Shown one piece after another: positions 1-5,544 of a stretch of DNA of 7,510 nucleotides (its first letter is position 1; each line of letters opens with the position of its first letter). Origin of the DNA: Methylococcaceae bacterium (lineage in GTDB: Bacteria > Pseudomonadota > Gammaproteobacteria > Methylococcales > Methylococcaceae); assembly GCA_012026715.1 (NCBI GenBank), contig VEPB01000222.1, forward strand, positions 1-7,510, written 5' to 3'. The notes under the pieces are model-generated. The model was not told the DNA's origin. It searched no databases and saw only the letters and a list, made by a program, of their open reading frames with translations. Position numbers and translations under genes: made by a program.

Positions 1-48
1 ATTCGGAGTCGGCCCGCCGAACCGGCGGCGGCGATCGGGGATGCCTCG

Positions 49-1371
49 CTATTGTTCCTTAACCGCCTTGCGGGCACGTTCGACGATGGGCGCCAGCAGA
101 TAATCAGCGAAAGTCCGGCTGCCGGTGTTGATGAAAGCGACGACTGGCATTCCAGGCGCCAGGGGCTTGTCGGCAACCGGTTGCAAATCCTGTTCGGTCA
201 CCCTGACATGTGCCGGATAATAGGATTCGTGGGTGTTGGGATCCTGCAGGGCATCGCCGGCAACGTAGGTGACCTTTCCCGTGATCATGGGGGTGGTATT
301 GGCATTGAACGCCGACAACTGCACCCGGGTCTCTTGCCCGACATGAACGTCGTCGACGTCGCGGTTCTTGACCCGGACTTCCATCACCATATCCCGACTG
401 GCCGGCACGATGTCCATCAAGGGATCACCGGCCTTGACCACGCCACCCACGGTCGTCACCTTAAGATCCAGGACCTGCCCGCTCAAGGGTGCGGTGATGA
501 CCTCGCGTGACAGCGCCGAATTGGCAGGATGCAGCTCCTCTTCCACCTGGATCATGTCCTTCTTGACCACCTTCAATTCATTGTCGGCGTCCATGACGTA
601 GACATTCTTCGCCTGGGCGAGGCGCAAGTCCAATTCGGCAATGTGTTCGCGCGTTTGGGTCATCACCGCCTGCTGCTGCGCGAGCCTTTCCTTTTTCGCA
701 GCGTTCTCGTTGGCGAGACGCCAGATTTCGCTCTCCTGGATGAACTTCTTGTCCAACAACTTGCGGCTGGCGTCCAATTGCCGAGCGCCGAACTCGATCC
801 CTTCCCGAATTGCAGCGATTTCCGCATTCAAATGGGTAATCGATTGCTTGGCCTGCTCCAGTTCCTCCCGGACCAGGCGCTGCTCCTCCAGCAAGGCATC
901 GCGGCGGGTCTGAAACCTCGCGCGCTCCGCATTCAGCAGGGCAACGGTCTGCGGTTCCGCGTCCTGTTCCAGCTGCGGCGGAAAGTCGACCTTCGCAGCC
1001 AATGCCTTTTCCGCCAGCAGCCGCGCCTCCCGTGCCTTGAGCAACCTGGACTGGGCGTTGAGAATATTCATCTTCGATCGCGTGACGGTGTCTTCGAGGA
1101 TCAGCAATGGCTCGCCAGCCTGCACGACACTCCCCTCGCGGACCCGGATCTCCTTGACGATCCCGCCTTCGAGATGCTGGATGGTCTTGCGGTGGGTATC
1201 GACCTTGATGGTCCCGTCCGCCACGATGGCACCGGAGATCGGGACGGTCACCGCCCAGCCACCGAGACCGCCGAAAAACACGATCATGGCCAGGGTACCG
1301 CGGCGCGCCAAACGGGCGGATTCGCCCGAGCGATCGATCGGAATGGAGGGAAGCAGGATCTGTTCGAACAT
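49..1371 (-). CDS. Type I secretion membrane fusion protein, HlyD/PrtE family
   Basis: This is the periplasmic adaptor of a type I secretion system. It sits in the inner membrane, contacts the ABC transporter and bridges to a TolC-type outer-membrane channel. Numbered from the ATG at 1371 (440 aa), it shows a short cytoplasmic tail, one membrane segment at about 25-45 (GTLAMIVFFGGLGGWAV), a biotinyl-lipoyl half-motif at 60-94 (HRKTIQHLEGGIVKEI, ending LLILED), a long charged alpha-helical hairpin at about 98-285, the second lipoyl half at 292-305 (ITAPLSGQVLDLKV) and a beta-barrel region. The C-terminal signature PGMPVV...TGSRTFADYLLAPI lies at 405-428 and is typical of the PrtE/AprE branch. 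Length is normal for the family. I prefer ATG 1371 because GGTGATC, a 7-base match to the anti-Shine-Dalgarno end of 16S rRNA, lies three bases upstream. GTG at 1380 would add three residues and overlap the transporter gene by four bases. It is the last gene of the leftward operon visible here. Confidence 0.95.
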   Translation of the reverse strand: MFEQILLPSIPIDRSGESARLARRGTLAMIVFFGGLGGWAVTVPISGAIVADGTIKVDTHRKTIQHLEGGIVKEIRVREGSVVQAGEPLLILEDTVTRSKMNILNAQSRLLKAREARLLAEKALAAKVDFPPQLEQDAEPQTVALLNAERARFQTRRDALLEEQRLVREELEQAKQSITHLNAEIAAIREGIEFGARQLDASRKLLDKKFIQESEIWRLANENAAKKERLAQQQAVMTQTREHIAELDLRLAQAKNVYVMDADNELKVVKKDMIQVEEELHPANSALSREVITAPLSGQVLDLKVTTVGGVVKAGDPLMDIVPASRDMVMEVRVKNRDVDDVHVGQETRVQLSAFNANTTPMITGKVTYVAGDALQDPNTHESYYPAHVRVTEQDLQPVADKPLAPGMPVVAFINTGSRTFADYLLAPIVERARKAVKEQ

Positions 1372-1376
1372 GGAGA

Positions 1377-3089
1377 TCACCGGACCACTTGCATGGCGGG
1401 GGTGCCGACAGCCGACTCTTCGCCGCCTTCAGAACTGATCTTGCCAATGATCTCGCCGCGCGGACCGAACATCGCCAGCCGACCTTCCTTGAGCACCAGC
1501 AACTTGTCCATGTCACTCATGAGGCTGGGCTTGTGGCCGACCATCACGATAGAGGTCCCGCGCTGCTTCAATTCCCGCAACAACTGCCGCAAATGGGCTT
1601 CGGCTTCGCCATCGAGATTGGCATTGGGTTCATCCAGCACCAACAGACAGGGATTTCCGAACAACGCCCGAGCCAGGCCGATCTGCTGCCGCTGACCGCC
1701 GGACAGAAATCCGCCGTCCTCGCCGACGTCAGAATCGTAGCCTTTGGGCAATTTCAGGATCATGTCATGGGCGCGAGCCAACTTGGCCGCCGCAATGACG
1801 TCCTCGGCACAGGCCTGGATATCCTGCAGCCGGGCAATGTTCTCGGCGACCGTACCGGGAAACAACCGGACGACCTGCGGCAGATAACCGACATAACGAC
1901 CCAGCCCCTGATTGGCCCAGCGCCAGACGTCGACCCCGTCGAGCCGGACCACGCCGTCGTCCGGCCTTTGAATGCCGAGCAACAGCCGCGCCAGGGTCGA
2001 CTTACCCGAGCCGCTCGGACCGACGATCCCCAAGGCCTCTCCGGCCGGCACCTCAAACCGGATACCGCGCAAGATGGATTGCTGCCGGGTACTGTAGAAG
2101 ACCCGATCGACCGAAAGCGCGCCCGAGGGAGGCGGCAGTTCGAGCAGGTTTTCCTCTCCCAACTCGCCCTCCAGCATCTTGTTCAAGCGCTCGTAAGCCT
2201 TGCGCGCCTTGACGAAGTACTTCCAGCTGCCGATCACCATGGTGATGGGCGCCACGGCCCGGCCCATGATGATGGTGGACGCGACCATGATGCCCGGGGT
2301 GACGTGTTCCGCGTTGATGATCAACGCCGCTGCCGCCGCCATCTGCAAGATGCTGAGGAGGTTGCGGATGAACTTGGAGGTCGCATAGATCCCGCTCGAT
2401 GCATCCACCGCCTGCACACTGCCGGACAGATGCAGATCGTGCATCCGTTCCCAGCGTGCCAGCAACGCATTCTGCATGCCCAACGCCCGGATCGTTTCGC
2501 CGTTCCGAAACGCCGCGCCGATGTAGTCACTGGCCTTGCGCTGCAGATCGTCGCCCTTGGCGTGTTTGTAGGCGGTCGCCTTCTCTTCATAAACCGTCAA
2601 CCCGGACAGCACCAAGGCACCGATGACGGCGACGACGCACAGGATCGGGTGAAAGGCGTAAAGGACCAGGAAGTAGAAAGGAATCCACGGGATCTCGAAC
2701 AATGCCTGAATACCGTGTCCGGACAGGAAGGATTCCAGCACGGAGATGTCATCCAGGGCATGGGCGTTCAAATTTCCCTGCTGCTTCAGCTGCAGCACAT
2801 TGATCACCACCGGCCGGCGCAGGAGATGCTGAATGGCCACGCCGGCCCGCGCCAGCAAGCGCGCGCGGATCATGTCCAAAAAGCTGCTGCCCGCCAGCGC
2901 GAACCCGAAGATCAACAGCAACAGGACCAGCGTCTCGTTGCTGCGGCTGTGCATGACGCGGTCGAACACCTGCAGCATGAACAACGGCGTCGACAGCAAC
3001 AGCATATTGATCGCCAGGCTGAACCAGCCGGCATAAACGAAATATTGCCGGCACTGGGACAACAAATCCCGCAGAGTGGTTGGTTGCAT
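1377..3089 (-). CDS. Type I secretion ABC transporter (permease/ATPase), PrtD family
   Basis: This is the inner-membrane engine of a type I secretion system. It recognises the C-terminal signal of an unfolded substrate and drives export by ATP hydrolysis. The 570-residue half-transporter starts with the PrtD-type block TLRDLLSQCRQYFVYAGWFS, followed by LLSTPLFMLQVFDRVMHSRS at about 31-50. The membrane domain runs to about 300, with no N-terminal C39 peptidase or C39-like domain, as expected for the protease/lipase (PrtD/AprD/LipB) class. The ATPase domain has Walker A GPSGSGKST at 357-365, Q-loop Q405, signature LSGGQRQQ at 462-469, Walker B LLVLDEP at 482-488 and switch histidine H519, all intact. 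No clear Shine-Dalgarno precedes ATG 3089. The gene lies 37 bases after the glycosyltransferase gene and five bases before the preferred fusion-protein start, which implies co-transcription and coupled translation with its partner. The adjacent divergent RTX gene is the obvious substrate. Confidence 0.97.
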   Translation of the reverse strand: MQPTTLRDLLSQCRQYFVYAGWFSLAINMLLLSTPLFMLQVFDRVMHSRSNETLVLLLLIFGFALAGSSFLDMIRARLLARAGVAIQHLLRRPVVINVLQLKQQGNLNAHALDDISVLESFLSGHGIQALFEIPWIPFYFLVLYAFHPILCVVAVIGALVLSGLTVYEEKATAYKHAKGDDLQRKASDYIGAAFRNGETIRALGMQNALLARWERMHDLHLSGSVQAVDASSGIYATSKFIRNLLSILQMAAAAALIINAEHVTPGIMVASTIIMGRAVAPITMVIGSWKYFVKARKAYERLNKMLEGELGEENLLELPPPSGALSVDRVFYSTRQQSILRGIRFEVPAGEALGIVGPSGSGKSTLARLLLGIQRPDDGVVRLDGVDVWRWANQGLGRYVGYLPQVVRLFPGTVAENIARLQDIQACAEDVIAAAKLARAHDMILKLPKGYDSDVGEDGGFLSGGQRQQIGLARALFGNPCLLVLDEPNANLDGEAEAHLRQLLRELKQRGTSIVMVGHKPSLMSDMDKLLVLKEGRLAMFGPRGEIIGKISSEGGEESAVGTPAMQVVR

Positions 3090-3126
3090 AGGCCGTCGAG
3101 TACCCGTAGCCGCTAGTTCTCTGGAG

Positions 3127-4404
3127 CTATACCGCCGTGTCCGTCAACCGGCCGATCAGCCGGCGATAACGGGCGATGCTCTCGTTTACGTCGTAATGGC
3201 GGCCAACATGTTGCCGCGCCCGAATTCCCAGCTGCCGCATCCGCAGCGGGTGATCCAGCACCGCCTCGATGGTATCCGCCAGCTGCTGCGGCGCAAAGAA
3301 ATCGCATAACAAGCCATTTTCACCGTCGCGGATGACCTCCTGCACCGGTGCGGTATCGGAACCCACCACGACGCAACCGGTCGCCATCGCTTCAAGCATG
3401 GACCACGATAACACAAATGGCGGCGTCAAATAGACATGGACCGAGGAGACCTGGAGCAGCCGCCGGTAGGCCTCGCCGCGCAGCCAACCCAGAAAATGGA
3501 CACGCGCCGGATCCACGTCCAGGTCCCGGCACAATTGTTCCCGATAGCTCTGCCCGCCTGGCAAAGGTGGACTGTAGGTCACATCGTCGCCCCCCGCCAC
3601 CAGGACCCTCAGCCGCGGCCTGCGCCGCAGCAAGACCTGCACCGCAGCCAGAAACTGAGGAAATCCCCGGAACGGTTCCAGGCTGCGGGACACATAGGTC
3701 AGCACCTCGTCGCTAGCGGATAGCGATTCTCCGGTGGCCAGCGTAAACACGGCCTGCCGGGACGGCTTGAAATCGTCAAGATTCACCCCTTCGTGGATCT
3801 GCTGGATTTTCCCCCGCAATTCAGTCGGGAAACCGTCTCGTTGCCATGCCGTGGGACTCACTCCGGCATCGCAGTCGATCAGGCTCATCAGTTGCCCCGC
3901 GTTGAGACTGCGGATCAGGCTACGCCCTTCGACGGAAAGGGCGGTGCCCGGGAAGAAGTCGGCATCCCCGCCCTCGGCCCGGTAAAAGTATTCGAAGTAC
4001 CCGAGCAGCGGCGTATCCGGAAAAACATCCTTGCAAAACAAAGGCTCCCCCCAACCGCTATGCGCCAGGATAATATCCGGCCGAAACCCGGCACGCTTGA
4101 GGCGCTCGAGCTGCTGCGCAACCGTCACGGCATGAGCAAGGTCCAGCCGAAAGCGTCCCCCCATGCCTTGCAATTCGGACGGCGAAGCCTGCAACCGGTA
4201 AAACCACCGTTCATACCAATCCTCCCGGACTTCCGCGGCCTCCGGCCCGGCGGTCTGCCCGACGCACGCGATCCTGTGCCTACCGGAAGCCCCAAGCGAC
4301 TGAATCAAATGCTTAAACTGCCCTACCAGGTAGCGGTGGACGATCAATATGTTCACAGGAGGCGCGTCGGTTCTAGGTGAATGAAATGCCGTTGGCCTTT
4401 GCAT
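3127..4404 (-). CDS. Glycosyltransferase, GT4-like (GT-B fold)
   Basis: This is a cytoplasmic retaining-type glycosyltransferase that would move a sugar from a nucleotide-sugar donor to an unknown acceptor. The 425 residues show an N-terminal acceptor-side domain starting at VNILIVHRYLVGQF (17-30) with the motif HSGWGEPLFCKDVFPDTPLL at 115-134, resembling the Glyco_trans_4_3 type N-domain. A Glycos_transf_1-type C-domain follows: EGVNLDDFKPS at 205-215, YVSRSLEPFRGFPQFL at 237-252, VLAGGD-like VLVAGGDD at 267-274, then VLSWSMLEAMATG at 331-343 and DTAPVQEVIRDGENGLL at 350-366. The usual first glutamate of the EX7E motif is F330; the second is E338. The start is uncertain. ATG 4404 has no Shine-Dalgarno and gives a proline-rich extension, while GTG at 4356 (residue 17) begins exactly at the conserved domain but also lacks one. 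It is first in the leftward operon, directly ahead of the secretion genes, so it may glycosylate the exported protein or make a surface glycan. The acceptor cannot be read from sequence. Confidence 0.9.
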   Translation of the reverse strand: MQRPTAFHSPRTDAPPVNILIVHRYLVGQFKHLIQSLGASGRHRIACVGQTAGPEAAEVREDWYERWFYRLQASPSELQGMGGRFRLDLAHAVTVAQQLERLKRAGFRPDIILAHSGWGEPLFCKDVFPDTPLLGYFEYFYRAEGGDADFFPGTALSVEGRSLIRSLNAGQLMSLIDCDAGVSPTAWQRDGFPTELRGKIQQIHEGVNLDDFKPSRQAVFTLATGESLSASDEVLTYVSRSLEPFRGFPQFLAAVQVLLRRRPRLRVLVAGGDDVTYSPPLPGGQSYREQLCRDLDVDPARVHFLGWLRGEAYRRLLQVSSVHVYLTPPFVLSWSMLEAMATGCVVVGSDTAPVQEVIRDGENGLLCDFFAPQQLADTIEAVLDHPLRMRQLGIRARQHVGRHYDVNESIARYRRLIGRLTDTAV

Positions 4405-4425
4405 TTGGCGGCTATCGATTATAAT
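4398..4425 (+). promoter_or_regulatory. Candidate sigma-70 promoter for the RTX gene
   Basis: A perfect TATAAT at 4420-4425 follows TTTGCA (4398-4403, four of six matches to TTGACA) with a 16-base spacer. Transcription would begin near 4432 and give a leader of about 130 bases before the RTX ATG at 4561. The -35 hexamer overlaps the start codon of the divergent glycosyltransferase. The -10 is the only consensus hexamer I noticed in this gap. The assignment rests on sequence alone. Confidence 0.5.
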
Positions 4426-4427
4426 CG
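4416..4427. promoter_or_regulatory. 12-base palindrome carrying a TATAAT on each strand
   Basis: CGATTATAATCG reads the same on both strands, so a consensus -10 hexamer occurs on plus at 4420-4425 and on minus at 4423-4418. On the minus strand transcription would start near 4411, only about seven bases ahead of ATG 4404, and no good -35 is seen at 16-18 bases. It may act as a symmetric bidirectional -10, as a repressor or activator operator, or both. Confidence 0.45.
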
Positions 4428-4453
4428 TGGTCCAGCAGACGCACTGACCGCGC

Positions 4454-4473
4454 TATCCGGTCCCAACCGGGTA
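4454..4473 (+). other. Stem-loop in the RTX mRNA leader
   Basis: TATCCGGT (4454-4461) pairs with ACCGGGTA (4466-4473) across a four-base loop CCCA, giving eight pairs including one G-U. It lies in the predicted untranslated leader, about 22 bases after the likely transcription start. There is no following T-run, so it is not a terminator. It could stabilise the 5' end of an abundant mRNA, but its function is inferred only from position. Confidence 0.4.
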
Positions 4474-4547
4474 GAGATGGAGTTGGCATAGGCGGTGGTC
4501 GTCCAGCCGAAGACACCCATTCAGTTCACAACTTCGATCGAACTATC

Positions 4548-4553
4548 AAGGAG
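4548..4553 (+). promoter_or_regulatory. Ribosome binding site of the RTX gene
   Basis: AAGGAG lies seven bases before ATG 4561. It decides the start: an in-frame GTG at 4495 would lengthen the protein by 22 residues but has no comparable site. This is a near-ideal site, in line with a highly made secreted protein. Confidence 0.85.
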
Positions 4554-4560
4554 TTTCAAA

Positions 4561-5415
4561 ATGGCGACCCTTACCTCAACTACTTTAACAGCACTCGTAC
4601 ACGACTCGGCGCAAGGCGGCGGCAGCGACATCCAGCTTGATGGAAACCATGTCAGCAATACCGATCTCCTGCGAGATTTCCTTGCGGGAACCACGGGATT
4701 CACCTCCGGCAAGGGCTTCACGAGCAAGACCATCGGGACCGAAAAGGTCGTGTTTGTCAACGAAGGAAGTAGCTCCAAGATCAAGGCCGGTGACGCCGAT
4801 GTCATATTCGGCAGCAGCGACGACAACAACATCACCGGTGGCAAGCAGGGCGGAACCACGATTTACGGCCTGGACGGCAGCGATACCATCAAAGGCTTGG
4901 GCAATACCGCGAACTTCATTGACGGCGGCGCCGGTAATGACAAAATCACCGCTGGCAAGGGAGGTGACACCATCTTCGGCAATGCCGGCAACGACAAAAT
5001 CACCGGCGGCAAGAGCGGCGATGTGCTGATCGGCGGCGCCGGCAACGACACGATCAAAGGCGGCGGCGGCGACGACAAGATCTTCGGCAGCTCCGGCGAC
5101 GACACCCTGAGTGGTGGCAAGGGCGCCGATACCTTCTACTTTGGCATCAGCGACGCGAAAGCGACCGATACCAGCGGCACGACCAACCCCGCAGTCACTG
5201 ACCATGCAGACGAAGGTGTTCAGCGCGACACCATCAAGGACTTCGGCCAGGGCGACAAGGTCCTGATCGGCGATGACGTGGGCATCAAGAGCATCACCGA
5301 AAGCGGCAAGGACGTGGTCGTTTTGCTCGACAACGGCAGCACCATCACCCTGAAGGGCGCCAAGGGACATGTCGACTTGACCGACAAGACCGACCACCAG
5401 ATCGACTGGAGCTGA
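4561..5415 (+). CDS. Secreted RTX calcium-binding protein (type I secretion substrate)
   Basis: This 284-residue protein is predicted to leave the cell unfolded through the type I system and fold outside on binding calcium. It has no Sec signal peptide and no cysteine. Residues 1-83 form an N-terminal part rich in Thr, Ser and Gly with no catalytic motif I recognise. Residues 84-193 are RTX repeats of the GGxGxDxUx type, with eight gap-free nonapeptides at 122-193 (such as GGAGNDKIT, GNAGNDKIT, GGAGNDTIK), which would build a parallel beta-roll. The tail at 194-284 has the usual RTX C-terminal pattern: GADTFYF, then DTIKDFGQGDKVLI, then DVVVLLDNGSTITLKG, with the uncleaved secretion signal at the extreme C-terminus ending QIDWS. 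There is no protease, lipase or toxin domain, so a structural, surface-layer, adhesive or matrix role is more likely than an enzymatic one. That role is inference. The neighbouring PrtD/PrtE-like pair is the likely exporter. Confidence 0.93.
   Translation: MATLTSTTLTALVHDSAQGGGSDIQLDGNHVSNTDLLRDFLAGTTGFTSGKGFTSKTIGTEKVVFVNEGSSSKIKAGDADVIFGSSDDNNITGGKQGGTTIYGLDGSDTIKGLGNTANFIDGGAGNDKITAGKGGDTIFGNAGNDKITGGKSGDVLIGGAGNDTIKGGGGDDKIFGSSGDDTLSGGKGADTFYFGISDAKATDTSGTTNPAVTDHADEGVQRDTIKDFGQGDKVLIGDDVGIKSITESGKDVVVLLDNGSTITLKGAKGHVDLTDKTDHQIDWS
4810..5139 (+). repeat. RTX nonapeptide-coding tandem repeats
   Basis: Twelve tandem units of 27 or 30 bases encode the calcium-binding beta-roll. From 4924 to 5139 there are eight units of exactly 27 bases. 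The earlier units at 4810-4923 are more diverged, and two of them are ten residues long (GGKQGGTTIY and GLGNTANFID). The units pair into an 18-residue higher-order period: a GxAGNDKIT-like turn alternates with a GGKxGDxxx-like turn. Confidence 0.85.
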
Positions 5416-5456
5416 TCATCCAGGGCTGCTTCGACTCGCGCAGCCTTCGGATCAGC
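5411..5456 (+). other. Nested stem-loop spanning the RTX stop codon
   Basis: GCTGATC (5411-5417) pairs perfectly with GATCAGC (5450-5456). Inside it, GGCTGC (5424-5429) pairs with GCAGCC (5440-5445) around a ten-base loop. The TGA stop (5413-5415) sits in the outer stem. No T-run follows, so it is not a terminator by itself. It could protect the mRNA 3' end. Confidence 0.45.
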
Positions 5457-5478
5457 GCCAGACTCTGTCCTTCGTAAG

Positions 5479-5518
5479 AAAAAACCCGCACTCCCAGACC
5501 GAGTGCGGGTTTTTTTTT
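5479..5518 (+). terminator. Strong intrinsic terminator after the RTX gene
   Basis: CCCGCACTC (5485-5493) pairs perfectly with GAGTGCGGG (5501-5509) around a seven-base loop, followed by nine T residues (5510-5518). Six A residues at 5479-5484 extend the stem against the T-run. It lies 63 bases after the RTX stop and only 26 bases before the next start codon, so it separates or attenuates expression between the two genes. The A-tract could also let it work on the minus strand, although no minus-strand gene is seen arriving there. Confidence 0.93.
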
Positions 5519-5544
5519 GACTCAACCCTACCCTCATCCGCTCC

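Noticed and set aside
14..28. GC-rich stem at the left edge considered as the terminator of the exporter operon
   Set aside because: It is six pairs with a three-base loop and no T-run on the minus strand; too weak to call.
1389..3116. Long open frame on the plus strand opposite the ABC transporter gene
   Set aside because: Its translation is His/Gln/Arg-rich with no domain, and it mirrors the codons of a transporter with all motifs intact. It is an antisense shadow of high-GC coding sequence.
4495..4560. GTG at 4495 as an upstream start for the RTX protein
   Set aside because: It has no Shine-Dalgarno, while AAGGAG sits seven bases before ATG 4561. The extra 22 residues look like untranslated leader.
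4810..5139. The regular repeats considered as a CRISPR array or non-coding satellite
   Set aside because: The period is 27 bases without unique spacers, and the units encode RTX calcium-binding nonapeptides in frame.
4585..5397. Open frame on the minus strand opposite the RTX gene
   Set aside because: It is a Val/Ala-rich low-complexity product created by the RTX repeats read backwards, with no ribosome site or family resemblance.
5411..5456. Nested stem considered as a second terminator
   Set aside because: No T-run follows; the real terminator is the hairpin at 5479-5518.
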